DNA from: Hirundichthys speculiger
Lineage: Eukaryota > Chordata > Actinopteri > Beloniformes > Exocoetidae
Length of the DNA stretch: 64,000 nt
Reading direction: 5' to 3'
NCBI GenBank assembly: GCA_018398805.1
Contig: JAGFBZ010002566.1
Span: forward strand, 1 to 64,000
Below are positions 25,060 through 36,651 of the stretch, piece by piece. The position numbers were made by a program, and so were the translations under genes. The notes under the pieces are model-generated. The model saw only the letters and a program-made list of their open reading frames with translations. It made no database searches and was not told the DNA's origin. The first letter of the stretch is position 1. Each line of letters begins with the position of its first letter.

Positions 25060-25600
25060 ACCTGTCAAGTATCCCGTTTTGGCCGGGAAACGTCCCGTAT
25101 TTGTCATGGCCTGGGTCGGCCATGGCAGCCCTGTTTGTGTCTGTCAAGTTGGCGTCTCTCCCTGTCTTTAGTGGTTCCTGTTTTACTTTGAAAGGTCTGT
25201 CTTGTCTGCTTTGCTTCCTTCCTCTCGTTACCCTGATTCCCTGCACCTGCCTCTCGTTTGATACGTTGTGTATTTAAGCCTTGTCATTTTCCCCTATACA
25301 GTCGCTATACGTGTGTTGCAGTCCTGCCTGTTTCCCTCTCGTCATCCACCTGGACTTTGAGTTAAGTGTGTTTTTGTATTTTTGGACTGTTGCATTTTGG
25401 ATTTTGTGTTCTGGTAATAAACCCCTTTTCATTTTGAGCTCTCCTGCTCTTGGGTCCTCCTTCATCCATCCACTGCACACCATGACAGTATTTTACTCTT
25501 CTCTCCCGCCGTCCTCCCGTATTAGTATTTTTCTTGTAAATCTCCCGTATTTTAACATGCGTTATTAAAAAAAGTAATAATAATACCGCATCGGGCAGAG
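25060..25600. mobile_element. Older DNA element with CCCGTATT motifs, split by a solo LTR
   Basis: Flanking pieces CCTGTCAAGTATCCCG (from about 25063) and CTCCCGTATTTTAACATGCG (to about 25562) look like the two parts of one element interrupted by the LTR-like insert at 25102-25487. The far border is uncertain. Confidence 0.45.
25102..25487 (+). mobile_element. Solo LTR (386 bp)
   Basis: It begins TGTCATGG and ends CCATGACA, so it has TG..CA ends within an inverted repeat. GTATT lies directly on both sides (25097-25101 and 25488-25492) as a 5-bp target duplication. An AATAAA (about 25416) sits in the second half, as in many LTRs. No internal retroelement region is present. The retroelement family cannot be told from the LTR alone. 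Confidence 0.75.
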
Positions 25601-27350
25601 GAAAAAACAAACAAACAAAAAAAATCCCATTCCCAATCTGAGATCTGTCACTTGCCTCGCGATAACTGCCACAGCATTAGCGCACTACAGGTACTGTAGG
25701 TGGTAGATGTCGCGAGGTTACTGTGTATAGAGCTTGAAGCATGAAAAAAAAAAAAAAATCTAGACATAACCGTGGGTCTAAGGGAGGCATTGACCAATAC
25801 TGATGTAGTTGGATAGTTTATAGAGAAGAGGAGCTTGAAACAGCTGATATTCATTTAGCTTCCATTAGAAACCCTCTGGACAATATGGACAGAAGGTGGC
25901 TCGCTCAGACTGTGTCAACTGTCATGGCATTTAAAGAACACATGAGCTGATTGGTTCGATAAACGTGACAGGACTGTTGTTGTGATTGTTAATTAAAGCT
26001 GATTATCAATCTGCTTTTGAAATAGTGAAAACATTTCAAACCTGTCGGTCATTGCACCTCTGCAACTTCATGTGACCTCCTGTCACTGGTGACCTTCATG
26101 TCTGCGTTTGTCAAATCACATCAAACAAAATTATGTACGTACAGTCTTCAGCAGTGGCTTTACTGAATAAAAGGCTTGTGCACGAAGCACCTGCGTTGCA
26201 ACACAACCTGAACAGACCGATCTCTCTCACACAGTCTTAGATGGATGGTAGCGATAAGCTCAACTGACAGCTGTTTCCGGTGACAAGTACAACGCATGTT
26301 AATTAATGCTGACTGTGAATAACTTCCTTATTTTTCAAGTCAACTTTTTCAGGAGATACTTGACACGATGCGATTGGAAAGAAATTTTCAATTTCCAGCT
26401 GCTGAGAAATAGAAAATGATCAGACTAAAAGCCCAAATTCTTCCTTGGTGTTTTAAAAAAAAAGATACATGATGTCCTGAATAAGCATTAAGAGCTTGTT
26501 TCTTTCTTATTGTTATGCAATGATTGTTAGTTTCTCCCTTGTGGTTTCTTCTCAACATAGGTTTGTGGGTTTTTGTGTGTGTTCCTTTAGAAAATACTGA
26601 CTCAGGTGGGATTAGTGAGTGATCTGGTTCAGTCCCAGGTCCAGGTCATGAATAGATCATAGATAAAAGGTAATAAAAGTCTGTTAGGGAAGGTTAGATG
26701 AATGGTCTCTGGTTATGCTCCAGTGTATACTTTGTTTCTCTTTAAGTGTCATTTTCTCATTTTTTATGTTTGGGGTTATATGGGGAGAAGTTCTTCTCTC
26801 CCTCAGAAACTGTTATAAAGCAGTGAGGGAGGTTGCTGTCTTTCAGAGCACCTCAGACATAGGCATGTGTGTTGTATTCTCCTGGTGAGTAAAATTAAAG
26901 CTTTTCCTTTGCAAATATTTAATGGAGTTAGTTTGATGATTCAGAATTTTTCCATATTTATCTGTCTGTGTTGGGAGGTTGAAAGAAAATTTCCTGCAGA
27001 ACAGCAATCAGCAGAACAAAAGTGTTGAATAGGAAAAAAAGAATAGATGAAGGGTCGTTGAAATAACACAGACAGGAAGGTTAATTGGGTGATTTATTTT
27101 CCCAGGGGACTAAATCAAATTATGCTGATATAATTAAAATGAATTTGAAAATGGGTATTCATGCTCGTGATATAAGGCAGGCTAAATGAAAATTGTATTT
27201 TGTGATGCCATTAATTCCCTTAAATCATCAGTTAATCAAAAGCACTTGATCTCTAAAAAACAAAATAAGTGCTAGTCCCAATAAAGATACTTCTTTTTAA
27301 AAGAACTGATGTACAGTGATGACATAGTATGATTATGCTAATGCTCAATA
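25600..27350. other. Intergenic
   Basis: A-runs at 25743-25757. About 26150-26360 is paralogous to 9000-9450 (see there). No gene seen. Confidence 0.35.
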
Positions 27351-27359
27351 TGTTGATCA

Positions 27360-28065
27360 GGATGATTTTCTGTTTTACTGAGCAGTTGCCAGACAAGTCG
27401 GTTATGACGACAAACTGCAGTCTGGTTGAGACCCTGATGAGGACAACAAACATGCCAATGGGCTTCCCTGAGACGGTTTATGACAGTTTGTACAGAAATT
27501 CCCTGGTTATGCTAGCTGATGGTTGCAGCAGCTGGTCTCTTAGAGGTGAAGATGCTGACTGTGGAGGTCCTGGTCTGGTGTGGTCACATGTGGTGTGTGG
27601 TGGTGAGGGGGGTTGGACGTCCTGCCGAATCCTCTAAAATGCCTTTGAAGATGGCTCATGATCGAAAAAGAACATTCAATTCATGGGCAACAGCTCTGGT
27701 GGATATACTCTAGGTCTCTGTAAAGGGTCTAGAGATAATTTGGATTGTAAGAGACGCTTTATAAATAAAACTGAATTGAATTAAATTTCTGCAGTCAGCA
27801 TCCCAATTGCACAATTCCCGAAAACTTGCGCCATCTGTGGCTTTGTGCTGTGAGGTCTTTTATTGTGGCCAGCCTCAGGCACACCTGTGCAATGATCATG
27901 CTGTCTATTCAGCACCTTGATATGCCACACCTGTGAGGCACAAAGGAGAAGTGCTCACTAACACAGATTTAAACAAATTTGTGAACAACCTTTTAGAGAA
28001 ATAGGCCTTTTGTGGACATAGAAAAAGTCCTCGATGCTTGAGTTCAGCTCATGAAAAAGTGTAAG
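27360..28065 (-). mobile_element. Transposase-type DNA element remnant
   Basis: Related to 48520-49030: both hold TTTCTGACAG/TTTATGACAG..TTTGT, GGTGAAGATGCTGA and TCAGGCACACCTGTGCAATDAT-like sequence. The sister copy translates on the minus strand to a helix-turn-helix segment (STRAVACELNVHFSTMSRF), typical of Tc1/mariner-like transposases. This copy has no usable ORF. A short tail-like insert ending in AAACTGAATTGAATTAAAT lies at about 27713-27785. Confidence 0.6.
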
Positions 28066-29917
28066 TTTTAACTGACAAAGAAGAAGAAGGTTTTGGGAAA
28101 CATGAAAACAGACCTTAAGGCAGGAAGAAAGAGGTTATCGCTCTGCTTTCAAAAAGTCATCAACACTCATCTGCAAGGGCATCTGGTTTGATCCAGTGAT
28201 CTAATCAGTCCTCCAGTTCATGATAAAACTGTTGTAAATCAGGTGGAAAAAAGGAATTTTCTAGAACAGCCGCCTATTTTTATGCAGTGAGTAGCATTAG
28301 ATCCTTCTGCATCATCATAACCACTGTATCATCATTTTTAGGACAATTCTTTCCTGCTTCAGGACAGGAGACTCTTGTTTAGTAATTTAAAAAAAAAAGA
28401 AAAAAAGAAGTACATCTATGTTTGGCCTGTTTCCACCAAAAGCTTAAGTGTGCTTTAGCATGATATTTTGGACCGCAGCGTTCTGGACTGCTTTCTAAAT
28501 TCAATCATACACCAATAACAGAAGACAAAAGGTTTTTCATGGTCTCAGGATTTTTCCTTGAATTTGAGTCTGAGTCTCGCTCATTTCTCTCGTTTTGTTG
28601 ATTTTCCATCTTAGTTTGATGGTGCTCTTCTTTTGGACTCCTGTTTAGTGTTTAAGTTCCTGTTTTCCGCTGGTGTCACTTCCTTTGTAGGTTTACTCTG
28701 TGACTGTCTTATCTGTGTTTGTGTTTGTGTCATATTTCCTCTCTGCGGTCCTTTTCAAACTAGTCACTGTTCTCCACGCTTTTTTTTTCTTTTTACCTCC
28801 GTCAAGGAAGTTATGTTTTTGCCGGTGTTTATCTGTCTGTCTGTTTATTTGTCTGTCTGTGTTCAAGATAACTAAAAAAGTTATGGATGGATTTTGATGA
28901 AATTTTCAGGAGTTGTCAGAAATGTGAAAAAGAAGAACTGATTTCATTTTGGGCTGTGATCCTGTCTCATTATCTCTGTCTCTCTCCACCTGTCTTTTCA
29001 TCCCTTTTAAATATTTTTCTGTGGTGTCTCTTTAGGGTTTGTTCTCTTCACATCTCCTCGTCTGTGCTGTGTGTGCGCATGTCCGTCAAAAAAACCCAAC
29101 AATAAAATACTCCCTGAGCACACTGTGACAGTGAGCGCACCAGTGCTGCCTACTGGAGTATATGTGCAAATACACTTTATTCCAGTACACCAGAAAAAAA
29201 AAAAAAAACATGTTCCCTGGGGTCACACGTGCCCCACCTGGCATCCCCCCGGTGGGTGGCGCCCCACTATTTGAAAAGGACTGGGTTAGATGAAGGCAGA
29301 TGAGTTGCTGTGGCAACACCTGACAAGAACAGCTGAAAGGAAAAGAAGAGGAAGAATTATCCAACTTCCTATTTAATTCTGCTTTTATGTGTATGACACT
29401 TAAGAATCTACAAAACATAATGGACAGTTTGGAAGAGTCAGAATTTAGAGTTTTGTTTTCTTAAATGGTGATTGAAACTGTCCTTTTGTTGACTGTCAAA
29501 TTTCTCTTGCAAGATGCTGAAAATATAATGACTTTCATTGCCATGTAGTGTGTGTCAGCTTTTTCAGAAGTGAGATTATTTATTTCTGAAACAATAGCAT
29601 TTATAGCTGACTTAAAAATGTGAAACCAATTTAAAATAAACATATATTTTAACGAAATAGATTGGCGATCAGAAATAGCTGTCAGTGGAACCATCTTTTC
29701 TCACCAGGGTTGCTGTTTCAGAATTTAGATCACTGAATGTGAGAAGAGCTTTGCGTCATTAGGGTTTGGTGTGAACTGTTGTTGCAAGTGTGACTGTTTT
29801 GTTCTTATGCTGCTGTTGTGCACATACTGCTTGAATATTCTTTACTCATCATTACATTTGGTCATGGCCATAAAAATAGTGTTGTCTTCAAGTACCACTG
29901 CCCTGCATGCTTTAGAT
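28066..29917. other. Intergenic with LTR-like and MITE-like fragments
   Basis: About 28560-28790 is rich in T and CTG words, like an old LTR. About 28797-28961 is a partial copy of the element nested at about 32272-32650 (shared AAAAAGTTATGGRTGGATTT and TTTTGATGAAATTTTC). A-run at 29194-29208. No gene. Confidence 0.4.
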
Positions 29918-30138
29918 CAGGGGTCTTAAACTGATCTGTTAAAGGGCCGCATGGCTGCAGGTCTTTGTTCCAACCATGCAGAAACAGCTGACTTGTTTCA
30001 TTCAATCAACTGAACTGGTTCAGACCTTTAGTGAAGACAGCTAGTTGATTGACTAAAACAAGTCAGCTGCATTTCTGCACGGTTGGAACAAAAACTTGCA
30101 GCCACGTGGCCCTTTCACGGATCAGTTTGAGACCCCTG
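29918..30138. mobile_element. Fold-back MITE (221 bp), hAT-type target duplication
   Basis: The ends CAGGGGTCTTAAACTGATC and GATCAGTTTGAGACCCCTG are inverted repeats. The complementarity continues inward, so the element could form one long hairpin. CTTTAGAT is present on both sides (29910-29917 and 30139-30146), a perfect 8-bp duplication. Confidence 0.9.
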
Positions 30139-30229
30139 CTTTAGATGCTTCCCTGCTCCAGCAGGGGTCACTCACAGACTTCTGCAGACCTTGATGCCAA
30201 GCAGAAGAGGCAATCCATTCATTTGAATT

Positions 30230-31023
30230 GACCTTTCGGTAAGCACCGCCCCCTTCCTAGTTACTGTTGCTAGGTTGGACAAACTTGCTGCTCCTCCGTT
30301 AAGGACTGTGTTAATTCGCAGGGAGGGTGATGAATGAAAACATCTCTCTGTTAGCATTAGCTCTGGTCCATAGGTCTGTCCCACACCAGAGCTATGTTAA
30401 CATCAGACAGTCGCAGCATTATATTAATATAATTAATAAAGTGACGTTAACATCACAAGCCTCACCTTATACCTCACAAAATAAATACCCAGGGCCATAT
30501 ATATTTGTAGACAACAAGGCAGGCTTATAGGTGGCTAGCGAGCTCTGGTCCATAGTGGAGAAGTCATCGACACTATGGACAAGAGCTAATGCTAACGGAG
30601 AACTCATCACCCTCCCTGCTGCTAAATCATATTATTACTTTTACTAAACGGTGGTTAAATCAATCATCTAATAAACAAAGTAAATTTACCTTGGAGTAAA
30701 TGTAGGTGTATTTTGTAACTTTCCCCACGTTCAGTTGCTTGTGTGGACAGACACATAACTGAACCAAAGCCTGCATTCTCCAGCGTTTGTTTCGACTTGG
30801 GAAAGGGAATAAAAATGCCACCTCCAAATGTTTTGGACACCTTGAGTCACTGTTGCAGGTCCCCAGCAGCAATATTTCACCATGGCGTTATTATAGTATA
30901 ATATTAACACTGATGATACACATCATAAATATAGCAAATTAACACAGTCCTTAACGGAGGAGCAGCAAGATTGTCCGACCTAGCAACAGTAACTAGGGAG
31001 GGGGCCGTGCTTACCGGAAGGTC
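30230..31023. mobile_element. MITE family 'GACC', copy 1 (794 bp), AATT target
   Basis: Ends GACCTTTCGGTAAGC and GCTTACCGGAAGGTC, with AATT on both sides (30226-30229, 31024-31027). About 760-800 bp long with no ORF. The same family is at 54920-55683. Long subterminal stretches (CTAGTTACTGTTGCTAGG and its inverse) extend the inverted repeat. Confidence 0.85.
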
Positions 31024-31129
31024 AATTAGGTGTGGTGGCACAGGGAAACTCCCAGAACATGCAGGGCAGTGTTACTTTAGGGACTTTAATATCCTTTACA
31101 CGCTATACTTTAATATCAAAAAACTGAGA

Positions 31130-31270
31130 ACACAAAAAGTTTTCCTGAATATATCACACCAGTCTGTGAAATTTCTCATCTTTTTCAATCAGGAAACTGC
31201 TCTTCCTGATTAAAGTGCTCTAATACAAGCTTATATATGAATTATTCTTATGTTATAGAAGAACAAGATG
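31130..31270. repeat. Non-coding block paralogous to 45600-45720
   Basis: Both contain TTTCTCATCTTT, CAGGAAAC, TGCTCTTCCTGATTA and AAGTGCTCTAATA in order. The block lies downstream of gene 1 and its partner downstream of gene 2, as expected for duplication of the whole unit. Confidence 0.75.
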
Positions 31271-31274
31271 GCAC

Positions 31275-32031
31275 CTCGACACTGTGCTCTCCAGCTCTGA
31301 GTGTGTTTGTGTGTTTTCTGCATGTTTGCAATCTCAAACCCCATTACTTTCAGCAGAGATTAGCTTCAGACATTTTCTCCAACTTTCTGTTTTAATCCAG
31401 AGTTTTTTCAGAACTTTTGGTTGGCAGAGCAGCGGCTCTATGTGGGATATGGAGGAGACGCAGACATGGAAAGCGAGCCAGCTTGCTTGTGACGCTCAGA
31501 CTGCGTGGCTTCTGATCCGCAGTCCCAGCCATCAATCTCACCAACGTCTACTCTCTGCCCAACAAAATGAATGAATGGCGTCTTCTGAACCAGACCAACA
31601 GAGATTTTGCACATTTGCTCTTTGTTTCACAGAAACCTGGCTCTGCGATTCTATTCAGACAGTGGTCTGTATCTCGCAGGCTTTTAATAGGGCAGTCGGG
31701 GAAAAGTGCGGTGGAATACACTTTTACATACACGAAGGTAGGTGCACAGATGTCAGAGAGCTCCAAAGATCTTGTGACATGAATCTGGATTTCCTCACTC
31801 TGAACTTTAAGCCTTTCTATTCACCGTGGGAGTTCTCCTTTTTCATATAAGTTGGTGTTTACATCCTGCCTCAGGCCAATGTGAGCGAGGCTGAACAGCA
31901 CCTGGCTGAACTGATCACTTGTTTAGAACGGGAACACACTATTATTTTAGGGGACTTTAACAGAGTGAGACTCAACCACCAACTTCCTCAGTACAGGCAA
32001 CAAGTAAGTGCTCCCACCAGAGACAATCACA
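31275..32031 (+). mobile_element. 5' fragment of an L2/CR1-type LINE (endonuclease part)
   Basis: Translation in shifting frames gives ALCFTETWLCDSI, LDFLTLNFKPFYSP, VGVYILPQANVSEAEQHL and IILGDFNR. These are AP-endonuclease motifs of LINE ORF2. Several frameshifts; cut off by the MITE at 32040. Confidence 0.75.
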
Positions 32032-32039
32032 TTATAATG

Positions 32040-32835
32040 CAGTGGTGCGCAAACTGTGGTACGTGTACCACCAATGGCACGTGAGCGCTCTCTGGTGGTA
32101 TGCGGGGAACGTCATGACTTCTCACATTTTTTCCACATTTTACTTTAAAAAAAAAATTGGAAAATGCAGTGCATTATAAATACATTTCACACCAAATGTG
32201 TAGCTTGAGATAATTAAAATTGTGTCTTTTAAAAAAATGTTTCTTGCATATTTAGTTGCAGTGCAGATGCAGGCGTTTATCTGTCTGTCTGTCTGTCTTT
32301 GTAAAAGATAACTCAAAAAGTTATGGGTGGATTTTGATGAAATTTTCTGGTGTTGTCAGAAACGTGAAAAAGAAAGAACTGATTTCATTTTGGCTGTGAT
32401 CCAGAAGAAATCCTGGATTCTGGATCACTTTCAAATTTTCACTAACATTGCGGTCAATGGGGCCGAAAATTTTGTTTCTCAATATCTCCGTTAATTATTG
32501 CCCAAATCTCATGAGGGGATTGACAATAGGAACCTCTATCAAATTTCAAAGGCTGATCCAGCTCTGATCCAGAAGGCGGATTTTAATCTGTAAATTGCTA
32601 TAAGGGGGAATTTTTGCACTTGGCGGAGGTCTGCGCTCTCAGAGTGCTTTTCTTGTCAATTCAGGTAAAAAATAATCACAATAAGGAATAAAAATCTCTC
32701 CTGTGTGTTTAAAGCTATTTAAAGCAATTGAGAAGGCATATATGGCTATATTTTAAACTTGGTCATCATGGTGGTACTCAGAGAGCTGAACAGTTTCTCA
32801 GGTGGTACGCAGCATTAAAAGTTTGAGAACCACTG
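32040..32835. mobile_element. hAT-type MITE 'CAGTGGT', copy 1, with nested insert
   Basis: Ends CAGTGGTGCGCAAACTGTGG and GTTTGAGAACCACTG. Flanks TTATAATG and TTATGATA match at 6 of 8 bases. Related to 54034-54422 and 61887-62160. An unrelated element of about 380 bp (about 32272-32655) with TCTG microsatellite and CAAAAAGTTATGGGTGG is nested inside. Confidence 0.8.
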
Positions 32836-33294
32836 TTATGATAGATTTTGCTCTAACTTTATTCAGTAGTTTCCACTGAACCCTTGCTCTTGTTTCACTG
32901 ATACTATGTCCTTGAGGAGGAAGTGTAAGATAACGTGACTGGATGGAACCTCTCTGTTCTATCAGTTTGCAGGAGACACGCATGAAACAACATTCACACA
33001 CATTGTTTACCTAATTCCAAGAAAACAGTGTGAACAGTGGTTAACTTGTCCATGTCACTAGTAACTGGGGACTTGCATTCAGTCGCATACGTGTCCAACC
33101 TCTGTACGGGGCAGACCCAGCCCAAGAAGATAACTGTGAATCGTTTTCTGAGAATGACAGCCAATCTGACTGAGATCCATAATAAATGCTCTGTTTCTGA
33201 ACTGAAGATACCTCCGGTCTGTTCTTGAGCTTCCAACAAAAGAATCAGGGCCTCTCTGACCCCGCGACCTGACTACAGACAAAGTGGAAGATAA
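32836..33294. other. Intergenic, nothing recognised
   Basis: No repeat border or exon seen between the MITE and the Tc1 element. Confidence 0.4.
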
Positions 33295-33296
33295 TA

Positions 33297-34918
33297 CAGT
33301 TGAGGTCAGAAGTTTACATACACTGTGCGAAAACACATGTTTCCTTTTTTGTCTCAGTATCTGAAGTCAAATCAGACTAAACCTCTCCTGTTTCAGGATG
33401 GTCAGGATTACCAAAATTATTTCATTTTGTTAAATGCCACAATAATGACAGAGAGAATTTCTTTTGACATTTTCTTTTGAATTTCTTATTTTCTTTGAGG
33501 TCAAAAGTTTACATACACAAAAAGTACTAAGTCTTTAAACAATGTGGGGAAGCCCAGATGATGAGGTCATGGCTTTGGAAGCTCCTGATAGGTTAACTGA
33601 CAACACGTGAGTTAATTGACGGCACACCAGTGGGTGTATTTAAGGCCACACCTCAAACACTCTGCTTCCTTGTTTGAAATCATGGGAAAATCAAAAGAAA
33701 TCGGCCAGGAAATCAGAAAGAGAATCATGGAGCTCTACAAGTCTGGCTCATCCTTAGGTGCAATTTCCAAATGCTTGAAGTTGCCACGTTCATCTGTTCA
33801 AACAATCATACACAAGTATAAACATCATTGAAGTGTCCAACCATCACACCACTCAGGAAGGAGACGGGCTCTGTGTCCCAGAGATGAACGGGCTTTGGTC
33901 CGAAATGTGTGAATCAACCCCAGAACAAAAGCCAAAGACCTTGTGAAGATGCTGGATGAAGCTGGTAAGAAAGTGTCATGATCCACAGTGAAACAAGTCC
34001 TGCACCGACATGGGCTGAAAGGCCACTCAGTGAGAAAGAAGCCATTACTCCTCAAGAAACATAAAAAAGCCAGATTACAGTTTGCAAAGACACACAAGAC
34101 AAAGATCTTCACTTCTGGAGACATGTCCTGTGGTTTGATGAAACTAAATTGGAGCTGTTTGGCCATAATGACCAACGTTACATCTGGAGGAAAAAGGGGG
34201 AAGCTGTAGACCTGAGAACACCATACCAACTGTGAAGCATGGAGGTGGCAGCATCATGTTGTGGGGCTGTTTTACTGCAGCAGGTACTGGAGCTCTTTAT
34301 AAAATAGACGGCATCATGAAGAAAGAGCATCACATGGAAATATTAAGGCAACATCTCAAGCCATCAGGCAGGAAGCTAAAACTTGGGCACAAATGAGTCT
34401 TCCAAATGGACAATGACCATAATCTTACTGCTTAAATTGTTAAAAGTGGCTTAAGGATAACAAAGTTAATGTCTTGGAGTGCCCATGACAAAGCCCTGAT
34501 CTGAATCCCATTGAATTCCTGTGGTCAGATCTGCAAAGGTGTGTGCGAGCAAGGCAACTGACAAACCTGACTCAGTTCCACCAGTTCTGTCAGGAGGAAT
34601 GGACCAGATTTCCAGCAGAGTCCTGTCAGAAGCTTGTGGAAGGTTACCCAAAACATTTGAACTAAGTCATGCAGTTCACAGGAAATGCTACTCAATACAA
34701 AGAAAACGTATGTAAACTTTTGACCTCGAGGAAAATAATATAAAACTCTCTAAGAAATTCTCTCTCTCTTTATTGTGGCATTTAACAAAATGAAATAATT
34801 TTGGTAATCCTGACTGACCTGAAACAGGAGAGGTTCAATCTGATTTGACTTCAGATACTGAGACAAAAAATGAAACGTGTGTTTTTGCACAGTGTATGTA
34901 AACTTCTGACTTCAACTG
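33297..34918 (+). mobile_element. Sleeping-Beauty-type Tc1 transposon, full-length, inactive
   Basis: Ends CAGTTGAGGTCAGAAGTTTA and TAAACTTCTGACTTCAACTG, flanked by TA on both sides (33295-33296, 34919-34920). The ends have the IR/DR layout of this group: an outer and an inner repeat at each side, with inner copies at about 33498-33522 and 34708-34731 (GTTTACATACAC). The transposase starts at 33682 with MGKSKEIGQEIRKRIMELYK, a paired-like DNA-binding domain. The first stop comes after 49 codons at 33829-33831. Later pieces (KGHSVRKKPLLLKKHKKAR, GGGSIMLWGCF) lie in other frames, so the copy is dead. Confidence 0.92.
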
Positions 34919-34965
34919 TAGATGGATGAACGGCTGTGCAGCACTTTGGTCGACTGAGGTTGATT

Positions 34966-35170
34966 TAAATGTCATCTCGTGCAAACTGAGAGCAGAATGT
35001 TTCCTGTTTGAAAGTACACAGAACAGAGTTGGTTTACGTGGTATTAAGAAGTAGTTTAAAGGACCTGAAACAGACAGGGGGCCGTCACTGACACAGTCCT
35101 GCAGCAGCTCATCTGATAAGGTAAGCTTTCTTGTACATATACCAGTTTTAGGCGACAAATAAGCAAAATG
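34966..35170. repeat. Non-coding block paralogous to 46545-46760 and 44765-44900
   Basis: Shared order: TGTTTCCTGTTTGAA, CAGAACAGAGTTGGTTTACG, TGGTATTAAGAAGTAG, GGACCTGAAACAGAC and CAGCTCATCTGA. The three blocks differ by small indels. A splice-donor-like GTAAGC follows at about 35120. Possibly an old non-coding exon or just unit-flank sequence. Confidence 0.65.
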
Positions 35171-36651
35171 TTTTGGGAAATGTGAAAAACGTTGAGGTCT
35201 TGAAGTCTTAATTTAATTCTAAATATATCCAGAACAGCATATTTTAAGAAACCAGAGCAGTAAATCAATTTAAAACTCACCTTGTGACTATTTCCACTGC
35301 AATTACGTATATAATTCTTGAACACAGCTGAACTCAGCTTCACCGAATGATAAAGTTTTATCCATCAAGCCAATATTCATATGTGAGTCATCCTTCTTAG
35401 AGCCAAAGCGGTCTCCTGGAGCCTTTCCCATCATTCATCAGCACTGAACGGTGTGGGTACACCGTTAAAAGTCCTACTTTAGTTGTCAAAAGGTCATTAA
35501 TGCGGTTGTTAGTAGGTATTGAGTAGGAGGTCACCTAACTGGCTTGCAATTACTTTTTCCAAAATGTTATATATAAACGGGAGGTTCAATATTGGTTTAT
35601 AAAATGTCTGGGTCGAAATATGTTTTTTTTTTTTTGTTTGTTTTATTTAAAGAAGTACAGGTTTAATCACTGCAACTTTAACCCTGTGGTACAGATCCTT
35701 ATTATAGGGATAGGTTAATCTGATTTAGAGAACAGTCTAGAGTCAGGTCAGGACCAGAGGACGTTACTGAAGCTGTAGAAACGCTCACAGACGTTGGTGG
35801 TTTCTTCTCTAATTCTGATGATTTTACCGCTAAAGAAGCTCTTAAAGTCTTTACGACAGAGCTGCAGGAAGCTCGGCTCAACAGAGTTGTGACTCTTTGT
35901 CGGCCTGGTCCACAGTGCTGAACAGAAAACGTGGGTTACTTTCTTTTCTTCTATTAATGATGAATATTAAGCTATTGCAAAGGAGTTTTTTGTAAATTAA
36001 GAATCAACAAAATTATAGTTAGCATAATTTTTTTTTTTACAAAGCATGAACATAAAACAACAAAGGTGAGAGTTCTATTTCAAGGGGGTTTATTTTTCTA
36101 AGTTTTGACTCTTCAAAACTGCTAGTCCATTATGTTTGTTGACTTCTGTGTCTTTTCTACGCATAAAACATTTATATTCAAAAAAGGTGTCAGGAAAGTT
36201 TGGCAATGAAGCTATTTTGGAAATGCATTTTGAAATGCATTTGACGAGCAGAATTGGGTGGTAGTAACAGCTTAAACAGTCTCTTAATCTTTTTTTTTTT
36301 TTTTAATCTTTTACCTCCATGAGAACCTTGTGGTTTCATTCTCAGCTCACTAACATTCCATTAGTAATTCTCTTCTTCCATCACCATACAACACAGTTGT
36401 AATGTCGCGTCTCAGCAGCACCACTGCCATCTACTGGCCAAAAATGAGAAGCAGGAGGAAATGTACTTAAAGTAACGAAGTACTGTAGAAGGAAAAACTA
36501 GAAAGCCCGTCTTAAAGGCTAAATTTGAGTGGGTTACTCTGTTATCAAATTATTAAAATGTAATCTGGAGATTATCTTCTGTTTGTTAAAGTAAATGTAA
36601 CCAAACATGTCAAATTTTTTATTTGTAAACTACAGAAATTACAAACTCCAG
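35171..36651. other. Upstream flank of gene 2
   Basis: About 35750-35935 reads on the minus strand as a degraded LINE-like coding piece (FLQLCRKDFKSFFS) and is weakly supported. About 36060-36150 (GGTGAGAGTTCTATTTCAAG, GTCCATTATGTTTG) is paralogous to 52280-52350 upstream of gene 3. The stretch just before the leader (ATGTAACCAAACATGTCAAA) is nearly identical to that before gene 1, so the proximal promoter was duplicated with the gene. Confidence 0.5.

Noticed and set aside
26800..26890. Possible promoter with TTATAAAG and a short exon ending in a GTGAGT donor
   Set aside because: Attractive spacing, but no downstream exon on the plus strand uses it and the words are common in AT-rich DNA.
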